Assembly (NCBI GenBank): GCA_964474755.1
Contig: CAYYUG010000001.1
Span: 1-64,000 of the forward strand
Direction: 5' to 3'
Origin: GCA-2717185 sp964474755
Lineage (GTDB): Bacteria; Pseudomonadota; Alphaproteobacteria; UBA8366; GCA-2717185
Length of the DNA: 64,000 nt
A program made the translations under genes and the position numbers. Below are positions 53,239-61,760 of this stretch, piece after piece; the first letter of the stretch is position 1, and every line of letters begins with the position of its first letter. A model generated the notes under the pieces. It was given only the letters and a program-made list of their open reading frames with translations. It did not search any database and was not told the DNA's origin.

Positions 53239-54846
53239 ATGGCGCGCGGCATCATTACGGCACCCCAACCCGAGGCAGTCGAGGCCGGCGCTGTCGTCAT
53301 GCAGCATGGTGGTAATGCCGTCGACGCCGCGATCACCTGCGCCTTGGTGCAAGGTGTCGTCGACCCGCAGATGTGCGGCATTGCTGGTTTCGGTTCGATG
53401 CATCTCTACCTGCCAAAGAAGGGCTTTCATGGCTTCATAGATTTCCACACCCGCGCACCGGCAGCCGTCCGCGAAAACATGTGGGAAGACCAGATAGCCG
53501 GCGAATCTCGCGACGGCTTTGGTTTCTTTTTGAAAGAGCGGCAGAACGAAGTTGGTTACCAGTCAATCATGATCCCCGGCAGCCTGAAGGCCTATTACGA
53601 AGCCGTTCAGGAACACGGAACAATGGACTGGAAGAAAATTTGCGCACCAGCTATCGAATACGCTGAAAACGGCTTCGTCATCCGACCGCATGTTTACCAG
53701 TTTTGGACCAAGAAAGACGACAACGGACGGTTGCCGACCGTTGAAAAAATGCGCTGTACGAAAGCTGGCCGAAGTATCTATTTTGAAGAGAATGGTGACC
53801 TTAAGAAGATAGGTACGGTTCTTAAAAACCCGGATATGGCTCTCAGTCTGCGTCGCATCGCCGAAGGTGGTGCAGGTGTCTTCTATTCTGGCGACATGGC
53901 GGAGGAGATCGCAGCCGATATGGAGGCGCATGGTGGCCTGCTGTCGCTCGAAGATCTCAATGGGTACGAGACCGTGCGGTCAGAACCGCTCTGGTCTGAC
54001 TATCAGGACTACCGGATCTCTACCAACCAGCCACCGGGTGGCGGGATCATGGTGCTGGAAATGCTCAATATATTGGAAAATTTTGACCTGCCGGCGATGG
54101 GACACAACTCGCCGGAATATATTCGCGTCGTCAGCGAGGCGATGAAATACGCCACCATCGACAAGGACATACGGATTGGCGATCCACGCTACGTTGACGT
54201 GCCCTTCGATGAGTTACTCGATAAGGGCTATGCCGCAGACTTGGCTGCGCAAATCAAGGCTGGCAAAATTTCTCATGTTGCCCGCATGAACGAAGTGCCG
54301 GAGTCACAAGATACAACCCACGTCTGCACGCTGGATGCGGATGGCAACGCGGTCACCATGACACATTCGCTCGGCATGCCGTCCGGTGTCGTCACCTCGG
54401 GGCTGGGTTTCATGTACAATGGCTGCATGAGCGTGTTCGACCCGCGTCCCGGCCGCACCGGGTCACTAGCGCCCGGCAAGAGCCGCTTCACCGCCATGTC
54501 ACCGACTATAGTCTTCAAGGGGGACAAGCCACATGTGGTCATCGGGGCACCGGGCGGCACTTATATTACCATGGGCGTGCTGCAAGGCCTTTTGAACACC
54601 CTCGATTTCGACATGTCGATTACTGACGCCATCGCTGCTCCGCGTTTCTCCACCAATAGCAACACGATTGACGTCACCAACCGTATTCCACGCTTCGTAA
54701 CCGACGAATTGGAAAAGCTTGGGTACCCAGTGGCGCGCAGCTATCTCAGCTATCACTTCGCTGGCGTACACGCGATCCGCATCGACGACGGCGCCTGGAG
54801 TGGCGCCGCCGACCCCGGGCGGGATGGCATGGCGCTAATAGTCTAA
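53239..54846 (+). CDS. Gamma-glutamyltransferase family protein, no signal peptide
   Basis: 535 residues, an Ntn hydrolase that self-cleaves at the catalytic Thr: T359 in DTTHVCTLDADGNAV is the first residue of the small subunit. The large subunit has GGNAVDAAITCALVQGV and FGSMHLYLP; the small subunit has PGGTYITMGVLQ. Classical GGTs are secreted, but the chain begins MARGIITAPQPEAVEAG with no signal sequence, so this one is probably cytoplasmic like other amide-cleaving members in catabolic clusters. It overlaps the tail of the aspartate dehydrogenase gene by four bases, convergent. Confidence 0.92.
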   Translation: MARGIITAPQPEAVEAGAVVMQHGGNAVDAAITCALVQGVVDPQMCGIAGFGSMHLYLPKKGFHGFIDFHTRAPAAVRENMWEDQIAGESRDGFGFFLKERQNEVGYQSIMIPGSLKAYYEAVQEHGTMDWKKICAPAIEYAENGFVIRPHVYQFWTKKDDNGRLPTVEKMRCTKAGRSIYFEENGDLKKIGTVLKNPDMALSLRRIAEGGAGVFYSGDMAEEIAADMEAHGGLLSLEDLNGYETVRSEPLWSDYQDYRISTNQPPGGGIMVLEMLNILENFDLPAMGHNSPEYIRVVSEAMKYATIDKDIRIGDPRYVDVPFDELLDKGYAADLAAQIKAGKISHVARMNEVPESQDTTHVCTLDADGNAVTMTHSLGMPSGVVTSGLGFMYNGCMSVFDPRPGRTGSLAPGKSRFTAMSPTIVFKGDKPHVVIGAPGGTYITMGVLQGLLNTLDFDMSITDAIAAPRFSTNSNTIDVTNRIPRFVTDELEKLGYPVARSYLSYHFAGVHAIRIDDGAWSGAADPGRDGMALIV

Positions 54847-55652
54847 CCCAAGATCACCGTGTTCGAGCAGTTCTGCACCGCGTTGACAATACTGAACGCG
54901 GTGCAAGCCGACGTCTTTGGATTATTCGGTACGGCATGGCCACTCAATTCGGCGTTCAAACGGCCATAACGGCCCTCCGCTTCAATACGACCAATATTTT
55001 CTTTTACGTCTGGATCGGCGATCAGTTCGATCTCTGTCTTGTCTAGGCCAAGCCCTGCGAGAGCCACGATTGCCGCGATATTAGCGTTCTTAGGATAGAG
55101 CCGCGCCGCGTCGCGTGCAGGACCAGCGAAGATAGTCGTTTTCTCTGTCATCGCGGTTAGATCGAACGGCCCGTCCGCCGGCGTCCCTTTCCAGGCAACC
55201 GGCGGCTTAGTCGAGACGTAACGCACCCGATCGAGCCCGCCCAACCGCAGCGCAGCCAGGCCATCGATCCCAGCAATGGCACCTGCAGGCAGGGTCAACC
55301 GCGCGCCGGTTCCCCGCGCTGCGTCAACAAGCCGCGCCCGCAGGTCATCGTCCGCAAGCGCACCGATAGCGATCACCATGAGATCGCAGCCAGCGGCCAG
55401 GATTTCTTCCCCATAGGCAACAACTGCTTCTTGTCCAGCGCACTCGACGATTAGGTCCGGGTTTAGGCGTAGAGCATCGACAGCGTCGGTGAGGACAGCG
55501 ACCCGCTCTGAAAGTGCTGCGCGCGTCTCTGCCAGCCGGGACGGCTTAACCAACACACCGCACACCGCCACCGAGCTGTCCAGCTTGCCCAGTTCTTCTA
55601 CGACCATGCGTCCGATTGCGCCGTATCCGATAACCACGATTTTGATAGCCAT
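54843..55652 (-). CDS. L-aspartate dehydrogenase
   Basis: 269 residues. The N-terminal Rossmann motif IGYGAIGRMV is followed by VECAGQEAV, then LPAGAIAGIDGLAA and RLYPKNANIAAIVALAGLG, which is the family's active-site segment, and a C-terminal NNPKTSACTAF. The enzyme interconverts aspartate and iminoaspartate/oxaloacetate with NAD(P). NadX-type copies feed NAD synthesis, but no nadA or nadC is present here, so a catabolic role in using released aspartate is more likely. Divergent from the molybdoenzyme locus. Confidence 0.9.
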   Translation of the reverse strand: MAIKIVVIGYGAIGRMVVEELGKLDSSVAVCGVLVKPSRLAETRAALSERVAVLTDAVDALRLNPDLIVECAGQEAVVAYGEEILAAGCDLMVIAIGALADDDLRARLVDAARGTGARLTLPAGAIAGIDGLAALRLGGLDRVRYVSTKPPVAWKGTPADGPFDLTAMTEKTTIFAGPARDAARLYPKNANIAAIVALAGLGLDKTEIELIADPDVKENIGRIEAEGRYGRLNAELSGHAVPNNPKTSACTAFSIVNAVQNCSNTVILG

Positions 55653-55659
55653 TCTCCCT

Positions 55660-55719
55660 CGCCTCTGCCATCAACTGATAATTTATCATATGGTAGTATC
55701 GGCGTTTGAGGCAGAGGCG
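55660..55719. promoter_or_regulatory. Nested inverted repeats in the divergent aspartate dehydrogenase / molybdoenzyme region
   Basis: The arms CGCCTCTGCC (55660-55669) and GGCAGAGGCG (55710-55719) are perfect 10-base inverted repeats, and the match continues partly inward (13 of 16). Between them lies a perfect 13-base palindrome, TGATAATTTATCA (55676-55688), and a near-palindrome TATCATATGGTA overlaps it. The outer arms also serve as the ribosome-binding region of each gene, so part of the symmetry may just reflect similar leaders. The central palindrome is the best operator candidate in the window, though no regulator gene is nearby. Confidence 0.5.
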
Positions 55720-55724
55720 AAAAG

Positions 55725-55939
55725 ATGGCGGAAACAGAGGAAGTTCAACTCTATCTGGTGCGCGAGGTGGAGCGAGAAGCAGGCTGGTGGTCACGAGAGT
55801 TCACGCGCATACTTTTCAATAAAATAGACGGGCAATGGTCGCACCGGGTCGCCAATACTAACTGGTTGCCGCGAGGCCGAACTCTGCCTTGGCGCGATGG
55901 CAGCCTTGATGAGGCTAAACTGCGCCTTCTCGATGCCCA
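55725..55939 (+). CDS. N-terminal fragment of an unrecognised protein, truncated by the gap
   Basis: 71 codons from ATG to the N run. The leader has GAGGCG eight bases upstream. The sequence (EEVQLYLVREVEREAGWW, then SREFTRILFNKIDGQWSH) is acidic then aromatic and has no resemblance to the front of a molybdopterin oxidoreductase. Although the frame can be read through the Ns into the molybdoenzyme, gap length is arbitrary, so that continuity means nothing. Probably a separate small gene, possibly complete only in the missing sequence. Confidence 0.5.
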
Positions 55940-56039
55940 NNNNNNNNNNNNNNNNNNNNNNNNNNNNNNNNNNNNNNNNNNNNNNNNNNNNNNNNNNNNN
56001 NNNNNNNNNNNNNNNNNNNNNNNNNNNNNNNNNNNNNNN
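55940..56039. other. Scaffold gap (100 N)
   Basis: The flanking sequences share no repeated segment, so bases are truly missing. The gap removes the start of the molybdopterin oxidoreductase gene and the end of the upstream small gene. Confidence 0.95.
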
Positions 56040-58226
56040 GCATTCAAAGCGGTCTGTCGGATGTGCCATGGCGGCTGTGGTACTATCGTCGAGTTGGTCG
56101 AAGGTACCGTCAAACGGGTATTTGGCGACAAGGACAACCCGATCAACAGAGGCGCTCTTTGCTCCAAGGCTGGCACACCGAGCATCGAACAGCTTTATCA
56201 CCCGGATCGGCTTGATTACCCGATGATCAGGGTTGGTGAGCGCGGAGAAGGCAAGTGGCGCCGGGCTAGCTGGGATGAAGCACTCAACATGGTCGCGGAG
56301 AAAATGCTGGCTATCCGCGAGGAATACGGCGCTGAGGCTGTCGCCTTCGGCCGCGGTACCGGCGTAAACAACACCCATATCGTCAGCCGACTGGCCAACC
56401 TGTTCGGTACGCCGAACGTCACCGCCATTGCTTATTTCTGTTACGGACCGCGGGTTGCCGTTTCCAAGGTCACAGCCAGCGGCGACTATTCGCAACGTGG
56501 TTGGGACACAACGCCAATTCCCGACGTCTACGGCAAACCGCGCTGCATCGTGCAGTGGGGATCCCAAAAACGCACCAGCAACGATCATGGTCTTATCGGC
56601 CATATCCCAGTTACCGACGCGTTGCACGAGAACCCAATCAACATTGTCGTCGATCCGCGCAAGCCGGCTGCTGCCGGCCCGGCCGATATATGGTTACCCC
56701 TGCGTCCTGGCACAGACGCAGCGATGGCGCTCGGTTGGATGCGGATCATCATCGATGAAGAACTTTACGACAAAGAATTCGTAGAGAAGTACTGCCACGG
56801 CTTCGAAGAACTGCGCGAGCGGGTCAAAGACTACCCGCTGGACAAGGTCGCCGAGATAACCTGGTGCTCTGAAGAAGACATAGCACATGCGGCGCGAGCC
56901 TATGCGACCACTGCGCCCGGCTGTATCATCTGGGGCAACGGTACCGACCAATTGGGCAACAATACCTTCCAAGCAACCAGGTCGCTACTCGTCCTCATGG
57001 GCATCACCGGCAATCTCGATGTCAAAGGCGGTAACGTATTCTATCCGGCGCCGAAATTGGAATATCCGGAGATGTGGGACAAGTTGTCGCCGGAACAAGA
57101 AGCCAAGCGGCTTGGTGGAAAACGCTTTAAGGCTCTCAACTTGACACCCTACGCCTACGCTCATCCGCCCAGCCTGTATCAAACGATGATCACCGACGAA
57201 CCCTATCCAGTAAAAGGTTACATTGTCACCGGCAACAATACTGTGACCTGCTTCCCGAACACGGCACGCATCATCGAGGGGCTGAAGAAGCTAGACCTGC
57301 TGGTCGTCATGGATATGTTCATGACACCAACGGCCGCCTTAGCCGACGTAGTGCTTCCCGCTGCCGGCAACCTAGAACGCGACGAGCCGCGCCTGCACCT
57401 GCACACCAAAGGTCCTAACGCCACCTATATGGATACGGTCTCGCAGAAACTTGTCGAGCTGGGGGAACGGCGTTCCGACTGGGAATTCGTCATCGAGTTG
57501 GGTCGGAAACTAGGCTACGAAGAGCATTTTCCCTCCCTCGAGGAATTCGCTGAACGGGCGCTTAAACCCATGGGCACCAGCTGGAAAGAACTAAAGAGTA
57601 AAGACCATGGCATTGAAATTCCCGTTCAGTATAAAAAATACGAGACGGAGGGCTTTGGTACACCAACCGGAAAGTTCGAAATATACTCGACCATGATGGA
57701 AGAGTGGGGCTACGATCCGCTACCAGGCCATGTCGAAGCGCCAGAGAGCCCAATCAGTACTCCGGAACGCTACAAAGAGTATCCGCTGATCCTTAATACC
57801 GGCGCCAAGCAACCCATGTTCTGGCATTCGCAGGGCCGTCAGCTGAAATCCCTACGCAAGCTGAGTACAGAACCGCTGATCGAGATCAACTCGAAAACAG
57901 CGGAGAAATACGGTATCGAGCAGAGCGACTATGTCTGGATCGAGACCGTGCGCGGCAAGCTGCGGATGCGCGCGCACCTTCACGACGCAATTCACGAGAA
58001 GGTCGTCTCAATTCCGCATGGTTGGTGGCTGCCGGAGGAAGGCGGCCCAGAATTCGGTGTCTTCGAGGTCTGCTCCAACGTGCTGGTCGACGACGATCTT
58101 GACACCTGCGATGTTGCGCTGGGATCGAGCCCGCTCAAGGGTCTACTCTGCCGCATCTCGAAGGCCGATGCGCCGGAACGCACGGTAACAGAACGCTGGA
58201 ATGCGGCCGCTGCCGCCGCAGAATAA
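56040..58226 (+). CDS. Molybdopterin-dependent oxidoreductase (DMSO-reductase family), 5' end in gap
   Basis: About 728 residues visible. It begins just before the [4Fe-4S] ligands: CRMCHGGCG and then ALCSKAG give C-x2-C-x3-C-x27-C. The bis-MGD-binding domains follow (ASWDEALNMVAEKM, WGSQKRTSNDHG, IWGNGTDQLGNNTFQ, VVMDMFMTPTAALADVVLPAAG), with the C-terminal MopB domain (GKFEIYSTMMEEWG, then WHSQGRQLKSLRK). A Cys in AYFCYGPR is a candidate Mo ligand. Only a few residues before the first Cys are missing, so the protein has little or no Tat signal visible. It may be cytoplasmic and act as a hydroxylase or hydratase-like enzyme. The Rieske oxygenase follows 16 bases downstream. Confidence 0.88.
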   Translation, partial: AFKAVCRMCHGGCGTIVELVEGTVKRVFGDKDNPINRGALCSKAGTPSIEQLYHPDRLDYPMIRVGERGEGKWRRASWDEALNMVAEKMLAIREEYGAEAVAFGRGTGVNNTHIVSRLANLFGTPNVTAIAYFCYGPRVAVSKVTASGDYSQRGWDTTPIPDVYGKPRCIVQWGSQKRTSNDHGLIGHIPVTDALHENPINIVVDPRKPAAAGPADIWLPLRPGTDAAMALGWMRIIIDEELYDKEFVEKYCHGFEELRERVKDYPLDKVAEITWCSEEDIAHAARAYATTAPGCIIWGNGTDQLGNNTFQATRSLLVLMGITGNLDVKGGNVFYPAPKLEYPEMWDKLSPEQEAKRLGGKRFKALNLTPYAYAHPPSLYQTMITDEPYPVKGYIVTGNNTVTCFPNTARIIEGLKKLDLLVVMDMFMTPTAALADVVLPAAGNLERDEPRLHLHTKGPNATYMDTVSQKLVELGERRSDWEFVIELGRKLGYEEHFPSLEEFAERALKPMGTSWKELKSKDHGIEIPVQYKKYETEGFGTPTGKFEIYSTMMEEWGYDPLPGHVEAPESPISTPERYKEYPLILNTGAKQPMFWHSQGRQLKSLRKLSTEPLIEINSKTAEKYGIEQSDYVWIETVRGKLRMRAHLHDAIHEKVVSIPHGWWLPEEGGPEFGVFEVCSNVLVDDDLDTCDVALGSSPLKGLLCRISKADAPERTVTERWNAAAAAAE

Positions 58227-58242
58227 CCAATCGAGGCAACAC

Positions 58243-59265
58243 ATGGTCGCACAGGCCAAGACCGAAGACGTCAACCAGGATCCAGTGTTGGTCAATGACT
58301 GGCACGTAGTCGCACGCTCCCGTGATTTGCCGGAAGGAAAAATCCTTAAGGTTCGCGTGTTAGGTGAAGATCTAATTATTTGGCGCCATGAGGGCGAGGT
58401 GATGGCTTGGAAGGACTTGTGCATCCATCGAGGCTCCCGCCTATCGCTCGGCTGGATTGAGGATGGCCAAGTCGTCTGCCCCTACCACGGCTGGCATTAT
58501 AACAGCAGCGGCGCCTGTACCCGAATGCCAGCACAGCCCAACATGACCCCGCCGGCCAAGGCGCGCGCCTTCACACACCGCGCAAAGGAACAGTATGACT
58601 GGATTTGGGTATCGCTTGGCGACCCAGACCACGACATTCCACCCTTTTTCCAGTGGGACGACCCTAATTTTCGCAAGTTCCAGGCCGGCCCCTACCACTA
58701 TCGGGCGAATGGCTTCCGGACGATTGAGAATTTTGTCGACCCCTCGCATTTTCCTTTCGTCCATGCTGGGATCAACGGCGTAGCCGCCGATGCGGATTCA
58801 ATCGAGCGTTACGAGGTGCATCGCGACGAAAACGGCCTTTATACCGACGAGATCTGGGTCTATCAGCCTTACGGCGATCACCGCGCTATCCCCGTTGATG
58901 CGGGCTATGTCTATCGCTGCTTCCGGCCGCTGACTGCTTATTTCAACAAGCACACTGTCGTAAAGGACGGCACCGGCGGAAACGACGATCGCTTCTGCAT
59001 GATGACTACCGTACAACCGGTCGAAGAGGATGTAAGTGTCGTTTGGCTCGGTGTAGCGATCAATTACGGCCCCGACCTGACCGAGAAGGACATCACTGAG
59101 AGACAGGACCAGGTCTTCGAGCAAGATCGCGAAATAGTCGAGGGCCAGCGACCGGAGAAAATTCCGCTGGACCTTCGCGAAGAACTGCACATGCGCTGCG
59201 ACAAGCTCGCGGTCGAGTATCGTAAGTGGCTGAAAGAGCTCGGGGTCACCTTCGGCATCGCTTAG
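58243..59265 (+). CDS. Rieske non-haem iron oxygenase
   Basis: 340 residues. Rieske ligands C60, H62, C79 and H82 (CIHRGSRLSLGW, CPYHGWHYN). Mononuclear iron site D166, H169 and H174 (NFVDPSHFPFVHAG). Size and the DPSHFPFVH form match the monooxygenase/demethylase branch (VanA, PobA-like) rather than phthalate dioxygenase. The frame is open further upstream inside the molybdoenzyme gene, but the ATG at 58243 has GAGG seven bases before it. Electrons may come from the ferredoxin at 47848 or a reductase elsewhere. Confidence 0.92.
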   Translation: MVAQAKTEDVNQDPVLVNDWHVVARSRDLPEGKILKVRVLGEDLIIWRHEGEVMAWKDLCIHRGSRLSLGWIEDGQVVCPYHGWHYNSSGACTRMPAQPNMTPPAKARAFTHRAKEQYDWIWVSLGDPDHDIPPFFQWDDPNFRKFQAGPYHYRANGFRTIENFVDPSHFPFVHAGINGVAADADSIERYEVHRDENGLYTDEIWVYQPYGDHRAIPVDAGYVYRCFRPLTAYFNKHTVVKDGTGGNDDRFCMMTTVQPVEEDVSVVWLGVAINYGPDLTEKDITERQDQVFEQDREIVEGQRPEKIPLDLREELHMRCDKLAVEYRKWLKELGVTFGIA

Positions 59266-59305
59266 CATTCAAATCATCAAAAAACGAACAAACGAAAGCT
59301 GAGCC

Positions 59306-61006
59306 ATGGCTGAGCACGACCTGATACTGCATAACGGCCAGGTAGTGACACTGGACGGCGAGTCAAGCATCGTCGAAGCAGTGGGCATAACTGGTGGCCT
59401 TATCACCGCAGTCGGCAGCTCAAATACACTACTGCGCAATGCCGGCAGGCACACACGGGTAATCGATCTGGACAGTCGCACCGCCTGCCCTGGCTTTATT
59501 GATACCCACGCCCATATGGACCGAGAGGGCCTCAAAGCTCGCTGCGGTTACTCCCTCGCCGGCCGCCATTCAGTCGCTGCTATTGTAGAGGCAGTGAAGA
59601 ACGCCGTCGCCCGCACACCGAAGGGCGAGTGGATAGTCTTCCTGCCTATGGGTACGCCAAAGCTGGGCTATATCAGCCGGCCCGACCAGCTCGCCGAAGG
59701 CCGTTTTCCGACGCGGCACGATCTCGACGCCGTGTCGCCGGATAATCCGGTGTATATCCGCGTTCCCTGGGGCTGGTGGGTGCACCGCCCCTTTGTCGCG
59801 GTCGCCAATTCCGCTGCGTTGGCGGAAGCGGGTATCGGTCACGAAACTGAGGCACCCTATAATGTCGAGATACAACAGGACAATCAGGGACCAAACGGCG
59901 TCTTCCTCGATCGCTCTTACGCACCGGTCCTGGAATACACACTTTTTAAATGTGTGCCGCGCATTACCTTCGAAGACCGAGTACATGGCTGCCGGCTTGG
60001 TGCGGCAGCCTACACCGCTGCCGGTACGACAAGCATCTATGAAGGCCATGGCCTGACCCCTGCGATCCTCGACGCTTATCGTCGGGTTCATGAAGATGGC
60101 GATCTATCGGTCCGCGTGCATCTGCCGCTCAGCGTGCCCGGCGCATCGATTGACGACAGTCGTATGGTTAACGTGCTGAATGAATGGTCAAGCCGTCTTT
60201 CTGGCCGTGGCTCCGGCAATGACATGTACCGGCTCGAAGGGATCTGTGTCGACGTGGCTAACGACAAGGCCGCCGCGATCATCGGCCAAGATTATCCTTA
60301 CGAAGCACTCGCCGGACATTTTTATCACTCGCTATCACACGAACGCTTCGTCGAAATCGGTGTTCAGGCAGCGCGCCGCGGTATAAGACTGAACTGCCTG
60401 ATCTGTTATGACCTGGAACGGGTGCTGCGCGCCTACGAGGCGATTGACGCGCAAGTCTCGATCAAAGACAAGCGCTGGGTAATGATTCATGTAATCGAGG
60501 CGACGCCGGAGCAGATCGTCCGTATGAAGCGGCTCGGCGTGATCGCGACGGTGACGCCGAACTTTATGTACATGGCGAGTGACCGCTTCAATCTGCATGA
60601 GATAGGCGAGCACGCCATGCCGATTCGGGCACTAATTGATGCTGGCGTCCCAGTTGCACTGACCTCGGACAACGTGCCCTATTCCATGCTTTGGACCATG
60701 TGGGAGGCGCTGGCGCGTTGGGATAATGATTCGAAACAACGGATCGGCAAAGCTAATCTGACCCGGGAAGAAGCGTTGCGCATGGTCTGCCAGATGGGTG
60801 CGCTAGTTACCTGGGATGAAACGAGCAAGGGCACATTAGAACTCGGCAAGCTGGGCGACATCGTCGTGCTGGAGGATAACCCGCTGACTTGTGAGGAAGA
60901 TCGAGTGAAGGATATCAGCGTGTCGCACACCTTCCTCGGAGGGCGAGAGGTGTTTGGACCGAACGTAAAAGACCCGGGCCCAATCGACGGACCAGACCCA
61001 AGCTGA
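59306..61006 (+). CDS. Amidohydrolase family protein (YtcJ-like)
   Basis: 566 residues of the metal-dependent amidohydrolase superfamily. N-terminal HNGQVVTLDGESSIVEAVGI and PGFIDTHAHMD (H68, H70) start the barrel; later His/Asp ligands lie in VMIHVIEATPEQ and in ALTSDNVPYSM. The YtcJ branch is often annotated as a formamidase or imidazolone-type hydrolase; the substrate is unknown. Last gene of the cluster from 55725, 40 bases after the Rieske oxygenase, so it may hydrolyse the product of that oxygenation. Confidence 0.88.
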   Translation: MAEHDLILHNGQVVTLDGESSIVEAVGITGGLITAVGSSNTLLRNAGRHTRVIDLDSRTACPGFIDTHAHMDREGLKARCGYSLAGRHSVAAIVEAVKNAVARTPKGEWIVFLPMGTPKLGYISRPDQLAEGRFPTRHDLDAVSPDNPVYIRVPWGWWVHRPFVAVANSAALAEAGIGHETEAPYNVEIQQDNQGPNGVFLDRSYAPVLEYTLFKCVPRITFEDRVHGCRLGAAAYTAAGTTSIYEGHGLTPAILDAYRRVHEDGDLSVRVHLPLSVPGASIDDSRMVNVLNEWSSRLSGRGSGNDMYRLEGICVDVANDKAAAIIGQDYPYEALAGHFYHSLSHERFVEIGVQAARRGIRLNCLICYDLERVLRAYEAIDAQVSIKDKRWVMIHVIEATPEQIVRMKRLGVIATVTPNFMYMASDRFNLHEIGEHAMPIRALIDAGVPVALTSDNVPYSMLWTMWEALARWDNDSKQRIGKANLTREEALRMVCQMGALVTWDETSKGTLELGKLGDIVVLEDNPLTCEEDRVKDISVSHTFLGGREVFGPNVKDPGPIDGPDPS

Positions 61007-61760
61007 GGAGCTGGTCCCGCAATGGTTTCAGGTTAAAAGTGTGCCGTTTAAACCTATCCGGCTATGGACGCCGTTGAGGAACGGTCTCCCGCAGCGGTAT
61101 CTGTGATACACGTCAAAGAATTTAGTACTGGACTCACACCTATACCCGTCACTCTATAGGCTTGTAATTAGGAGGCAATATCCGCTTTCTGCTATTCCGA
61201 ATTGCCGGTGCTGCTGTGCACGCGATACACCACCGCCAGATAGAGGCTATAGAGGCTAGCGAGAATGTCGAAATTGTTCAAATAACCGGTAGCTACTATC
61301 TCACGATGAAACTTATGCACAGCTTTATGACATCGGGTTTCATCAGGCCATAGATTTCCCCAGTGCCTGATGGGAAGAACTATTCTTTTATCACCCGCAC
61401 CTAGCACGCACTGACCGGGCTCTATCAGGCAACGTAAATTCTCCTGTCGATCGTAACCAGAAGCGAAATTGGGTACACGCGGGAACTTTTCTACCCAGAC
61501 CGCACTGATCCCAGCAAACCGGAGCGGCGCGTTCCAGGGCGTATCTAATACCCGACCTACGAACAGATGGATCGCTGCCAATGCAACCTTCCCAGCAATC
61601 TAACACCGTCTTGATTTAGTTAAACTGACGGCGATATATCAGCCTTCGTGTCCACCATCACAGGTAGATAGTTGACTGAAATTTGACAAGCCAGCCCATA
61701 AAGCGGAGCTTTGCCGTCAAATATTCAGTCTAAATATGCGTGCTGCTAGGAAAAAAATCC
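61007..61760. other. Long gene-poor intergenic region
   Basis: About 750 bases with only one weak minus-strand frame (61192-61581). A possible hairpin with a one-base bulge (AGGTTAAA at 61030-61037 with TTTAAACCT at 61047-61055) and a short one, CCGTT/AACGG at 61071-61084, follow the amidohydrolase gene, but neither has a T-run typical of an intrinsic terminator. No other element is recognised. Confidence 0.4.
61192..61581 (-). CDS. Doubtful small hypothetical protein
   Basis: A 129-codon frame with no recognised domain. The C-terminal half (CHKAVHKFHREIVATGYL, then DILASLYSLYLAVVYRVH) could be helical. There is no convincing ribosome-binding site, and the composition is rich in Cys and Trp, as is common in non-coding frames. 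It is listed because it is the longest frame in an otherwise empty stretch; chance or a decayed gene are equally possible. Confidence 0.22.
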   Translation of the reverse strand: MAAIHLFVGRVLDTPWNAPLRFAGISAVWVEKFPRVPNFASGYDRQENLRCLIEPGQCVLGAGDKRIVLPIRHWGNLWPDETRCHKAVHKFHREIVATGYLNNFDILASLYSLYLAVVYRVHSSTGNSE

